Of a stretch of 9,562 bases of DNA, positions 1-6,939 are shown piece after piece. The translations under genes were made by a program, and so were the position numbers. Location: NCBI GenBank assembly GCA_028280675.1, contig JANQLI010000111.1, positions 1 through 9,562 on the forward strand. Reading direction: 5' to 3'. Below the pieces are notes generated by a model. That model was given only the letters and a program-made list of their open reading frames with translations. It was not told where the DNA came from and did not search any database. The stretch comes from Alphaproteobacteria bacterium. Its GTDB lineage: Bacteria; Pseudomonadota; Alphaproteobacteria; SMXP01. Within the stretch, counting starts at the first letter, position 1. Each line of letters begins with the position of its first letter.

Positions 1-6
1 AGATTT

Positions 7-3000
7 ATGCACCGATATGTTATCGCCAGTCTGACAGTCATCTTGGTCAGCGTTATGGGCAATGTTTCCACAGCCCGCGAGGTGACCCTGACAGAAGGCA
101 CCAATTTCAGTGTGGATATATCGCCGGATGGTGGCACCATCGTGATGGATGTGCTCGGCGCACTCTGGCTTGTGCCCATCGATGGCGGCCCCGCCATCCA
201 ACGCACAGACCCCCGTGAGATCGAAGCGCGCCTGCCAAAATTTTCTCCCGATGGGCAATCGATCGCCTTTCAGGGATTTCATAATGGCTATTGGCATATT
301 TGGACCATTCCTGTGGACCAAGGAGATGCACAACAACACACCTTTGGCCCGCACGATGACCGGGAACCCGACTGGCATCCGGACGGAACGCGGATTGCTT
401 TTTCATCGGACAGATCAGGCAAAGATGACATTTGGGACATGACGCTTGCCGCAAAGTCAGAGAACACCACATTGCGGCAGATGTCAGACGAAACAGCAAT
501 CAACGCATCCCCAGCATGGTCTCCGGATGGCGAACGGCTCGCCTATGTCAGAGGCGGTAAAGGCACAAGCACGTTAGTGCTTTTGGCAAATCAATCGGAC
601 GTGATCGCCGAGATTGATTTACCCGGTACGCTGCACGCCCCGTCCTGGCATCCTAACGGTGCCAGCCTGACAGTGGTGCAAATCCATAACGAAACGGCAA
701 CGCTGAATCTGATTGAGGTGGAAAGCGCCGCAGTCTTGGACATGAACCGGCCTGGGGAAGATGTGTTTCCCTTCAACACACCATGGCTGGATGACAGCAC
801 GTTTCTTTACACCGCCGATGGCACAATCAAAAAACTGAACATCGCCACCCTGAATGCCGATACGATTCCTTTTGAGACAACAGTCAGTCTTGACCGCACG
901 CCTTACACCAAAAAACAACATGACTTCACGGCACGCGCACGCCAGGTCAAAGGCATCCTTGGGCCCGTTGTGAGTCCGGACGGCACGCACATCGCCTTTA
1001 CCGCCCTGGGCGATTTATGGCTGCAAGACGAAGCGGGAACGCTGACGCAACTCACTGATGATCCATTTATGGACCTTGATCCGGATTGGTCACCAGACGG
1101 GTCGACTCTGGCGTATGTCTCGGACCGCGCAGGCGTGATGGACATTTGGATGCATAACATAGAAAGCGGCGAGGCGCGCAAGGTGACCTCGCTCAGCACT
1201 GGCGCGGTGATGCCGGTTTTCTCGCCGGATGGACAACGCATCGCTTTTCACCAATCCACTGGCAATAACGGTTTGGGGCCAATGATCCCCGCTGTGATTG
1301 ACCTCGCCACTGGAGACGTAACATCCCTCACCGGTATCGTATGGGGTCCGGGCCGCCCGGCCTGGACGTCAGATGGGCAGCACATCACCTTTTTAGCGCA
1401 ACACCCCAAAACCACCCGTCTGCGGGATGCGCCCAATCAGATCATGATGATCGATCCCGCCACAAAAGAGGTGACATGGATCAGCGCACCGGATGGGCAG
1501 TCGTTCGCCATGCGCCACCGCAATGGTCCTCTCTGGGATGGGACGAACGTCTATTATGTCAAAGGCGCGGACCTGTGGCGCGCGACATGGGATGACACAA
1601 CTCAAACGCTGGGCCAGGAAGAACGCTTCAATGATGGCGCCGGCTTTATCAGCAGCATCGCGTTGAGTGGAGATGGTTCCGTCCTGACCTATCTCAATCA
1701 TGACCGTATCATGCGCATGGATGTGACGCGTAGAGAGGCAACCGACATCACGCCTGACATCACATGGACGCCGCAGGAGAGCGCAACCCCTTACGTGATC
1801 CATGCGGGCCGTGTCTTCACAGGGACGAGCGACACGTACCAGACGGACATGGACATCGTCATCGAAGGCAATCGCATCACAGACATCCGCCCTCACACGG
1901 ATCATCCTGTGGGTGTCGATGTGATTGACGCGTCCGATCAGACTGTGCTGCCTGGCCTGTTTGAGATGCATGTCCATCAACATACCGGACTTGGTGAACG
2001 GCAAGGGCGCATTTGGCTTGGCTTTGGGGTGACGTCAGTGCGCGAGCCTGGGGTCGATCCTTATGATGCGCTTGAACGAAAAGAATCTTGGGGAAGCGGA
2101 CGACGCCTTGGGCCACGGCAATTCTACAGTGGGGGGCAATTGGATGGGCCGCGCAGTTTTTATGCGTTCTCGCATCCGACGAACACGCCGCACGATATTG
2201 ATCGCGAGATGGAGCGCGCCGCACGCTTAGACTATGACTTCATCAAAACCTATACGCGCCTCTCCGAAGACGATCGCAACAGAGTGATCGGAAAGGCGCA
2301 TGAGAGAGGCATCCCTGTCACCGCCCATGATTATTTTCCCGCCGCGCTTTTTGGCGGCGATGGTGTCGAACATCTGCGCGGCACATCCCGGCGCGGTTTT
2401 TCACCGAAACTGTCGGAGATGAACCGCGCTTATGATGATGTGGTGCAAATTCTCGGCCGCACAGGCATGACTGTGGTACCCACACTTGTCGCCCGTGGCG
2501 GATTTGCCTTCCTCGCAAAAAACGACCCGCAGCTTCTCAGCGCTCCTCAGTATCAAACGCTCTTTGCCGAGCGTGAACGGCGCATGATGGAAGGGATGGC
2601 TTTTGGCATGGCCCGCAATATGACTACAATCACCCAGCGTCTGCAAAATCATTTCGACGAGGTGAGCGTCCTTGATGACGCAGGCGCGAACATTGCGGCG
2701 GGCACAGACTCGCCGATTATCCCTTACGGTCTTGCACTGCATGCGGAACTACAATTGCTTACCAAAACCAAACTGTCACCAGCAGATGTTTTACGCACCG
2801 CCACATCCAACGCCGCAAAAGCGCTTGGGGTCGATACCGATCTTGGGACGCTCGAAGCTGGCAAAATAGCAGACATCATCATTGTCGATGGCGACCTACT
2901 GGCCGATATGGCGGATCTGATGAATATTCAACAGGTCATTGTCAATGGCGTCGCCCACCCGATCGCAAGCATCCTGGCGAACAGGGCGCAACCCCAAACG

Positions 3001-3015
3001 GTAGAAGGAGAGTAG
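7..3015 (+). CDS. Exported TolB/PD40 beta-propeller–amidohydrolase fusion protein
   Basis: This 1002-residue protein appears complete. Residues 1-23 look like a Sec signal peptide (short basic start, hydrophobic core, S-T-A before the cleavage point). Residues about 30-575 contain at least nine PD40/TolB-like blades marked by SPDG- or HPDG-type turns at about 39, 80, 124, 172, 323, 362, 406, 455 and 554, often followed by an IAF/LAY strand. Residues about 595-990 form an amidohydrolase-superfamily barrel: H655-V-H657 ends the first strand, K747 is the probable bridging carboxylated lysine, H774 and H789 are the later metal or substrate histidines, and D901 (GTDSP) is the catalytic aspartate. 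The C-terminal LGTLEAGKIADI stretch is typical of the family. Relatives include imidazolonepropionase- and prolidase-like enzymes, so a periplasmic or secreted cyclic amide or dipeptide hydrolase is plausible; the substrate is unknown. Only six bases precede the start, so its ribosome binding site cannot be judged. It converges on the minus-strand cluster. Confidence 0.93.
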   Translation: MHRYVIASLTVILVSVMGNVSTAREVTLTEGTNFSVDISPDGGTIVMDVLGALWLVPIDGGPAIQRTDPREIEARLPKFSPDGQSIAFQGFHNGYWHIWTIPVDQGDAQQHTFGPHDDREPDWHPDGTRIAFSSDRSGKDDIWDMTLAAKSENTTLRQMSDETAINASPAWSPDGERLAYVRGGKGTSTLVLLANQSDVIAEIDLPGTLHAPSWHPNGASLTVVQIHNETATLNLIEVESAAVLDMNRPGEDVFPFNTPWLDDSTFLYTADGTIKKLNIATLNADTIPFETTVSLDRTPYTKKQHDFTARARQVKGILGPVVSPDGTHIAFTALGDLWLQDEAGTLTQLTDDPFMDLDPDWSPDGSTLAYVSDRAGVMDIWMHNIESGEARKVTSLSTGAVMPVFSPDGQRIAFHQSTGNNGLGPMIPAVIDLATGDVTSLTGIVWGPGRPAWTSDGQHITFLAQHPKTTRLRDAPNQIMMIDPATKEVTWISAPDGQSFAMRHRNGPLWDGTNVYYVKGADLWRATWDDTTQTLGQEERFNDGAGFISSIALSGDGSVLTYLNHDRIMRMDVTRREATDITPDITWTPQESATPYVIHAGRVFTGTSDTYQTDMDIVIEGNRITDIRPHTDHPVGVDVIDASDQTVLPGLFEMHVHQHTGLGERQGRIWLGFGVTSVREPGVDPYDALERKESWGSGRRLGPRQFYSGGQLDGPRSFYAFSHPTNTPHDIDREMERAARLDYDFIKTYTRLSEDDRNRVIGKAHERGIPVTAHDYFPAALFGGDGVEHLRGTSRRGFSPKLSEMNRAYDDVVQILGRTGMTVVPTLVARGGFAFLAKNDPQLLSAPQYQTLFAERERRMMEGMAFGMARNMTTITQRLQNHFDEVSVLDDAGANIAAGTDSPIIPYGLALHAELQLLTKTKLSPADVLRTATSNAAKALGVDTDLGTLEAGKIADIIIVDGDLLADMADLMNIQQVIVNGVAHPIASILANRAQPQTVEGE

Positions 3016-3022
3016 TTAAGTC

Positions 3023-3184
3023 TTAGGCGCGGTTTGCCGTGAAGACCTCATAAGCCATGGATTGCTGCGTTGTATAGAACGTCCATCCTCCGGCGAAAAA
3101 CATCAACACTAAACCCGCAGCCATGAACGCCAGCTCCAGACGGGTGAGCTTCATATGTGCCAATGCCGTTGTATTCCGTGTCAT
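3023..3184 (-). CDS. Small single-span membrane protein, 53 aa
   Basis: A short reading frame of 53 residues, starting ATG at 3184 and ending TAA at 3023. A strong AGGAG lies six bases upstream of the start, which favours this ATG over the in-frame one at residue 11, where no such site is seen. Residues about 17-39 form one hydrophobic helix rich in A, G, L, M and F. Basic residues R3, K12 and R15 precede it, so the positive-inside rule puts the N-terminus in the cytoplasm and the tail (about residues 40-53) in the periplasm. It is the last gene of the minus-strand cluster and ends seven bases from the convergent amidohydrolase stop. I recognise no family. Small one-helix subunits of respiratory complexes look similar in outline, but that is only analogy. 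Coding status rests on the ribosome site, the helix and the position. Confidence 0.7.
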   Translation of the reverse strand: MTRNTTALAHMKLTRLELAFMAAGLVLMFFAGGWTFYTTQQSMAYEVFTANRA

Positions 3185-3190
3185 GAGTTG

Positions 3191-3195
3191 CTCCT
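3191..3195 (-). promoter_or_regulatory. Ribosome binding site of the 53-aa membrane protein
   Basis: AGGAG on the minus strand, six bases before the ATG at 3184. It fixes the start of the small gene and abuts the foot of the hairpin at 3195-3229; its first base is also the last base of the stem. Confidence 0.7.
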
Positions 3196-3229
3196 ACACT
3201 CTGCCGTTCATGTTGAAGGCAGCAGTGTA
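3195..3229 (-). other. Long bulged hairpin in front of the small membrane gene
   Basis: The two arms read, on the plus strand, TACACT-CTGCC-g-TTCA, a TGT loop, then TGAA-GGCAG-c-AGTGTA. They give 6 + 5 + 4 = 15 Watson-Crick pairs with one bulged base on each side and a three-base loop. No run of T follows the stem on either strand, so it is not a standard intrinsic terminator. On the minus-strand transcript the stem ends where the ribosome binding site begins. Likely roles are mRNA stabilisation or processing at an intercistronic junction, control of translation of the small gene, or (as DNA) an operator for a dimeric regulator. The pairing is seen directly; the role is not known. Confidence 0.6.
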
Positions 3230-3319
3230 AGCCCGCAGGACTGAAAAATTGGTCAAAGCGCCGCTTGATATTTGTGATAAATTGCAGGCGCCGCACTCAG
3301 ATTGTCTTAACCATGCCTG

Positions 3320-4351
3320 TTAGGGTTGGTAATCCGGGTTTTCAGGCGGCACTTGCTCCGCATAAGCCTGCCATGTCTCTTTCGGGCGGCCGTCATCCCA
3401 ATCCTCGCAAGGTTCGAGGTAATCGGGGTATTTCTTTTCAATATAGGCCAAGAGTTTTGGCGGGATATTGTCCATGCCCTCAATGTCCTCTTTGAAGGAA
3501 TGAGACCGGCCCATCATTTTACCATCAGCAAATTCTGTCCCGCCCATTTTCATCCACGGCCAGAATGGCGAGATGCGGGTGAAGCCTGCATGAAACCGCG
3601 CCGTTGGAAGCGAGCGGTCTTCCAGCTCATCTTTGGGCAAATAAAAGACAAAATGTTCGGACGGATTGACGCGCGGCCCCGTGGAGGCCCGTGGCCACCC
3701 TTCCGGCGTCACCGGATTGGTGTATTCATGACGGTAATCCCAAGCGAGGAACACTTTCGAGCCATGGGTTTCCCAGGGCATAATAAAAGGGATCGATCCA
3801 TCCGGGCGGCGGCGCGCTGTTGCTTCATTGGTGATGGTCACGGGATCGTCGCCCGTGCCATGCTCGATAACGAACATGTCAAAGTTCAATTCGCCGCGCA
3901 CCCGGTCATTCATGAACTGGAACACTTCGACATTTTCTTCTGTATAGGGATTATACCAAGATTCGAGCACGTCACCTGTGGCTAAATCGGTAAAGAAATT
4001 GCCTTCTTTTGCACGCACACGCAAATATCCTTCATCGGTAATTTTACATTGCGCATTGCCAAACCCGGTATAGCCGAAAAGGGGGCGAAGTTTTTTTGTG
4101 CCGACCGAGGCAAACAAAATCCCTTGCCACGCAGTATAGACCGGTTTGTCGCCATAAGTGCCCCACATCTTGCCAAAGGCATAGAGATTGTCGCGGGGCT
4201 CCAGATAATCGATACTGCCGCTGCCATGGCCGCTGGCCTGCGCCACAGACGACAATGACCCTTGCATCAAAGCGCCAAGACCGAGCCCTGCGCCTGTTTG
4301 CAACACGCCGCGCCGCGACGTCACACTGTTGGTGATTGCACTCAATGCCAT
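3320..4351 (-). CDS. Tat-exported DUF1838 family protein
   Basis: A 343-residue protein that I place in the DUF1838 family, whose function is uncharacterised, from overall resemblance. The N-terminus is a twin-arginine signal: S12-R13-R14-G-V-L followed by a Gly/Ala/Leu-rich hydrophobic stretch and an A-Q-A cleavage site near residue 39. The mature protein of about 304 residues is rich in Trp, Tyr, Phe and Pro, with no membrane span, no CxxCH heme motif and only two cysteines (C102, C315), so it is not obviously a redox carrier. Export by Tat implies that it folds, perhaps around a cofactor, before reaching the periplasm. GGGAG seven bases before the ATG supports the start. It lies 100 bases after the MDR gene in the same direction and 135 bases before the small membrane gene. 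A role on the substrate or product of the neighbouring molybdoenzyme is inference from position. Confidence 0.88.
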   Translation of the reverse strand: MALSAITNSVTSRRGVLQTGAGLGLGALMQGSLSSVAQASGHGSGSIDYLEPRDNLYAFGKMWGTYGDKPVYTAWQGILFASVGTKKLRPLFGYTGFGNAQCKITDEGYLRVRAKEGNFFTDLATGDVLESWYNPYTEENVEVFQFMNDRVRGELNFDMFVIEHGTGDDPVTITNEATARRRPDGSIPFIMPWETHGSKVFLAWDYRHEYTNPVTPEGWPRASTGPRVNPSEHFVFYLPKDELEDRSLPTARFHAGFTRISPFWPWMKMGGTEFADGKMMGRSHSFKEDIEGMDNIPPKLLAYIEKKYPDYLEPCEDWDDGRPKETWQAYAEQVPPENPDYQP

Positions 4352-4362
4352 AACTGCTCTCC

Positions 4363-4385
4363 CTCATTTTCTCTCAGGAAAAGAG
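4363..4385 (-). other. Short AT-rich hairpin before the DUF1838 gene
   Basis: Plus-strand arms CTC-a-TTTTC and GAAAA-GAG pair over eight bases with one bulge around a six-base loop. On the transcript its foot overlaps the GGGAG ribosome binding site of the DUF1838 gene by one base. No terminator-like T-run lies at a suitable place. The stem is weak, so chance is a real possibility; it is listed because the next gap downstream holds a stronger hairpin in the same position relative to the ribosome site. Confidence 0.3.
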
Positions 4386-4451
4386 TAGGCAGAGACCAAG
4401 GCGCTGACAAGCTATCCGCGCGTCACTTCCGCGCTATGGCAATGCATGAAC

Positions 4452-5456
4452 TTAGTAACGCACGACAATTTTACCGAAATGCTGGCCTTGCAGGATGGCG
4501 CCAAGCGCTTTATCGGCTTCCGCAAAGGGGAAGACTTTATCGACAACAGGCTTGATCTGATGCTGGTCCATAAAGGCCTGCATGGCTTTTTGATCGGCAT
4601 GGTTGCCGCAGGTTTGCCCATGGATCGAAATATTCTTGCCAACCACGGGCAGGATCTCAAATTCGGTTGTGACACCCGCCAAATTGCCAATGATGGAAAT
4701 CTGACCGCCCACACCGCACGCCGCGATGGATTGCGCCAGCGTGCCTGCGCCGCCGACTTCCACAATGGCGTTGACGCCGCCACCGCTCAGCTCAGCCGCT
4801 TTGGCGCCCCATTCCGGTGTTTCTTTATAATTGATCAGGTGATCTGCCCCCAACGCTTTAACGCGGGCGAGCTTCTCGTCCGAACTTGATGTCGCAATAA
4901 CTGTCGCGCCCATGGCTTTGGCAAACTGCACCACAAAAAGAGAGACCCCGCCTGTGCCTTGCGCCAAAACCGTATCGCCCTCTTTGACACCGCACCATGT
5001 GGTGAGTGCGCTCCATGCGGTTAAGCCAGCAATTGGCAGACAGGCGGCTTCTTCGTAAGTTAAATAATCTGGAACTTTGATCACATGGCCCGCGTCATAG
5101 GCGCCAAACTCGCGCAACACACCAGGCATCTCACAGCCCATGCTAACGCCGCGTTTCGCCCATGTGCCAAGACCGTCATCCCACATCGGAAAGAAGAACG
5201 GGACCACTTTGTCGCCAACTGCAAGCGAGGTCACGCCTTCGCCCACGGCCACCACATCGCCTGCACCGTCGGATACCGGTATAAGAGGCAGTTCGATGTT
5301 TGGATTGTAAAGGCCATTCGCAACCAAAATATCGCGGTAATTGATGCTCGCGGCTTTAAACTGCACCAAAACCTGCCCCGGACCCGCTTCGGGTTTTTCT
5401 GTTTCTGTGAGATTTAAATTCTCAAGGCCAAATGCGGATAATTGCCAGGTTTTCAT
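4452..5456 (-). CDS. Zinc-independent MDR-family NAD(P)H-dependent oxidoreductase (quinone oxidoreductase-like)
   Basis: A 334-residue medium-chain dehydrogenase/reductase of normal family length. The N-terminal GroES-like domain covers about residues 1-130 and 280-334. The Rossmann fold covers about 130-275, with the nucleotide-binding turn GTGGVS at 167-172 after the VLAQ strand. Where zinc alcohol dehydrogenases have the first catalytic cysteine, this protein has N39-Y-R-D42, the pattern of the quinone oxidoreductase/enoyl reductase branch. The four-cysteine structural zinc lobe is also absent. It should therefore be a zinc-free, NAD(P)H-dependent cytoplasmic enzyme reducing an activated double bond or quinone, or acting on an alcohol/ketone; the substrate cannot be told. 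AAGGA about eight bases before the ATG supports the start. It begins 14 bases after the DUF1330 gene ends, so the two are very likely co-transcribed. Confidence 0.92.
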   Translation of the reverse strand: MKTWQLSAFGLENLNLTETEKPEAGPGQVLVQFKAASINYRDILVANGLYNPNIELPLIPVSDGAGDVVAVGEGVTSLAVGDKVVPFFFPMWDDGLGTWAKRGVSMGCEMPGVLREFGAYDAGHVIKVPDYLTYEEAACLPIAGLTAWSALTTWCGVKEGDTVLAQGTGGVSLFVVQFAKAMGATVIATSSSDEKLARVKALGADHLINYKETPEWGAKAAELSGGGVNAIVEVGGAGTLAQSIAACGVGGQISIIGNLAGVTTEFEILPVVGKNISIHGQTCGNHADQKAMQAFMDQHQIKPVVDKVFPFAEADKALGAILQGQHFGKIVVRY

Positions 5457-5470
5457 ATGTCTTTTCCTTT

Positions 5471-5773
5471 TTAAGATGCCGTGTCATTAAAACAGGCGAT
5501 GTCGTAGAGACCCGTGCCTGCGCGCAAGGGCGCAACATTTTTTTGATAGACGTCGGATTCGATAAAGCCCTTCAGGGCCGCCATATCATTGAATTTCGTG
5601 ATCACCAATGACGTGCCGTTGAACGCCTCGCCTTCATAGATCGTCTCTGCGGGGCCGCGTACGATATATTCCCCACCATGCTGACGAATCAATTCCTCCG
5701 AGGCCGCAATATATTTTTGCAGATCGTCATTCGGGTTTGTGATAGCGCAAATCGCAACAATGTATGCAGCCAT
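5471..5773 (-). CDS. DUF1330 family protein (dimeric alpha/beta barrel fold)
   Basis: A 100-residue protein matching the DUF1330 pattern: an N-terminal strand (AAYIVAICAITNP), a helix ending around QHGGEYIVRG, the central strand SLVITKF, and the segment around residues 65-86 with SDVYQKNVAPLRAGTG, close to the usual family motif. The family has a ferredoxin-like fold and forms dimeric barrels; its biochemical function is generally unassigned, though relatives bind small or aromatic molecules. It is cytoplasmic, with no signal peptide. AGGAGA lies about seven bases before the ATG and just after the mobB stop codon, 15 bases away, so it is translated from the same transcript. The adjacent MDR gene suggests that both handle the same metabolite, which is inference. 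Confidence 0.88.
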   Translation of the reverse strand: MAAYIVAICAITNPNDDLQKYIAASEELIRQHGGEYIVRGPAETIYEGEAFNGTSLVITKFNDMAALKGFIESDVYQKNVAPLRAGTGLYDIACFNDTAS

Positions 5774-5788
5774 ATCGCATTCTCCTCT

Positions 5789-6277
5789 TTACAAACGCGC
5801 GTCCACAAAGTCTGCAAGGGCAGCAATGTCATCGACACCGAATTGCGGAAGGGCGACGTCGTTGTGCGTTGTATCACTCGCCAACGCAATAATATTCGGA
5901 TCCTCACGGCAGAGTAATGCGCCGCCACTCACCTCACGGTGAATTTCGATCTTCGGATGAGGCCAGGATTTAAAGCCCTCAATGATCACAATATCAACGG
6001 GATTGAGACGCGCAAGAAAATCATCCAATGTCGGCTCTTCCGCGTCGCGCAATTCCCGCATCAACGCCCAACGGGATGCAGAGGCCAGCATCACTTCTTC
6101 AGCGCCCGCTTGGGCATGCTGATAGGTGTCTTTGCCTGGCTGATCAAGGTTCACCGCATGATGCGTATGCTTGATCGTGGAGACAGAGCGCCCGCGTTTT
6201 GTCAGCTCGGCAATCAATTTTGCGGCAAGAGTGGTCTTGCCGCTATTCTTCCAGCCGACAATGCCGATCACAATCAT
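5789..6277 (-). CDS. mobB: Molybdopterin-guanine dinucleotide biosynthesis protein MobB
   Basis: MobB is a small GTP-binding protein that assists MobA in attaching GMP to molybdopterin. The P-loop is clear: GWKNSGKTTL right after the first strand IVIGIVG. The family's GKDTYQHAQAGA segment and the IIEGFK motif ending the fourth strand are both present, and the full length (162-164 residues) is normal. Two in-frame ATGs exist, at 6283 and 6277. The AGAGGA ribosome site at 6285-6290 is one base from the first but seven from the second, so I chose 6277 (protein beginning MIVIGIVGWKN). The gene follows mobA directly, and its ribosome site overlaps the mobA stop codon, giving translational coupling. 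Its position behind a molybdoenzyme subunit implies supply of the bis-MGD cofactor for that enzyme. Confidence 0.95.
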   Translation of the reverse strand: MIVIGIVGWKNSGKTTLAAKLIAELTKRGRSVSTIKHTHHAVNLDQPGKDTYQHAQAGAEEVMLASASRWALMRELRDAEEPTLDDFLARLNPVDIVIIEGFKSWPHPKIEIHREVSGGALLCREDPNIIALASDTTHNDVALPQFGVDDIAALADFVDARL

Positions 6278-6284
6278 ACGCATA

Positions 6285-6290
6285 TCCTCT
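6285..6290 (-). promoter_or_regulatory. Ribosome binding site of mobB, overlapping the mobA stop
   Basis: AGAGGA on the minus strand shares bases with the TAG stop of mobA (6289-6291). Its spacing of seven bases to the ATG at 6277, against one base to the ATG at 6283, decides the mobB start. Confidence 0.6.
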
Positions 6291-6939
6291 ATGAGAGAAA
6301 ATCGTGCGCCATGCGCAGATCTTCGGACGTATTGATGTTGAAGAAGGGATCTCTCTCAAAGCGTCCATAATCCACGTCTACAATGTCTGCGTCCGAAAGC
6401 CAGTCCTTTATCGCACGCACGCCTCCCTCTCGGACAGCTTTTTCCAGTGCATCGGCTTGATCGGTGCGCCACAAACCGCAAAGAGAATGGCGCTGCCCAT
6501 TTGAAACGGGGGTCACCACAGACGCATGATCCGCTTGACCCGCAGCGGTTTTTAAGTCTTGCACAAGTGTCAGCGGAAGAAAGGGCGTGTCGGAACTGAC
6601 CATCATGGTCCAAGGGGCATGATCAGCATGTTTCTGCACCCACCGCAACGCAGTGACAATCCCTGCCAAAGGCCCGAGAAACCCGTCCATAAAGTCAGGC
6701 AACACCGGAAGACCATACGGCGCAAAGCGTTCAGGGTCGCCATTAGCATTCAAAGCCAATGTTGAAACTTGCGGCTGCACGCGATCAATGACGTGTTGCA
6801 AAAGGGAACGATCGCCTAAGTTTAGTAAGCATTTCTCCCGGCCAGCCATGCGGCGCGATTGACCGCCTGCGATGATCACGCAGGGCGGCTTTTGAGACGT
6901 CTCTTGTTTATGGCTGGTTGAGTCCACGCAAATAGTCAA
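6289..6939 (-). CDS. mobA: Molybdenum cofactor guanylyltransferase MobA
   Basis: MobA transfers GMP from GTP to molybdopterin (Mo-MPT), making the MGD cofactor used by DMSO-reductase-family enzymes. The nucleotidyltransferase signature is plain: VIIAGGQSRRMAGREK (residues 21-36, catalytic-loop lysine K36), then the FLGPLAGI segment at 87-94, the metal-binding D117 in SSDTPFLP, and the C-terminal NINTSEDL motif at 201-208. E35 replaces the aspartate more usual before the loop lysine. Length (216) is slightly above normal because of the N-terminus. There is no ATG before the GG motif: the possible starts are TTG at 6939 and GTG at 6927, and neither has a clear ribosome site. Both lie inside the 3' end of the transporter gene (overlap 32 or 20 bases), so translation is probably coupled to it. 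Confidence 0.94.
   Translation of the reverse strand: MTICVDSTSHKQETSQKPPCVIIAGGQSRRMAGREKCLLNLGDRSLLQHVIDRVQPQVSTLALNANGDPERFAPYGLPVLPDFMDGFLGPLAGIVTALRWVQKHADHAPWTMMVSSDTPFLPLTLVQDLKTAAGQADHASVVTPVSNGQRHSLCGLWRTDQADALEKAVREGGVRAIKDWLSDADIVDVDYGRFERDPFFNINTSEDLRMAHDFLS

Noticed and set aside
1393..2004. A 203-residue minus-strand open frame opposite the amidohydrolase
   Set aside because: It is fully antisense to a well-supported enzyme. Its translation is rich in Arg, Cys and His with no recognisable fold, as expected for a shadow frame in this base composition.
3020..3046. Possible terminator between the convergent genes (GTCTT...AAGAC with an inner GGC...GCC)
   Set aside because: The stem is short and broken by unpaired bases, and no T-run follows on either strand.
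3228..3256. Possible promoter for the small membrane gene (TTGACC at 3251-3256 with TTACAC-like -10)
   Set aside because: The -10 match is poor and the spacing is about 20 bases, too long for a sigma-70 promoter. There is not enough to list it.
3265..3285. FNR-like site (TTGAT near 3265 followed by GTGATAA)
   Set aside because: The second half does not match ATCAA at the required spacing, so an FNR/FnrL box cannot be supported.
3048..3296. An 82-residue minus-strand frame spanning the hairpin and part of the small membrane gene
   Set aside because: It is in a different frame from the 53-residue membrane protein, lacks a good ribosome site, and has no coherent hydrophobic or domain pattern.
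3326..3985. A 219-residue plus-strand open frame opposite the DUF1838 gene
   Set aside because: It is antisense to a gene with a clear Tat signal and family match, and its own translation resembles no family.
4421..4437. GCGCG/CGCGC inverted repeat just after the MDR gene
   Set aside because: Only five pairs with no following T-run; common by chance in such sequence.
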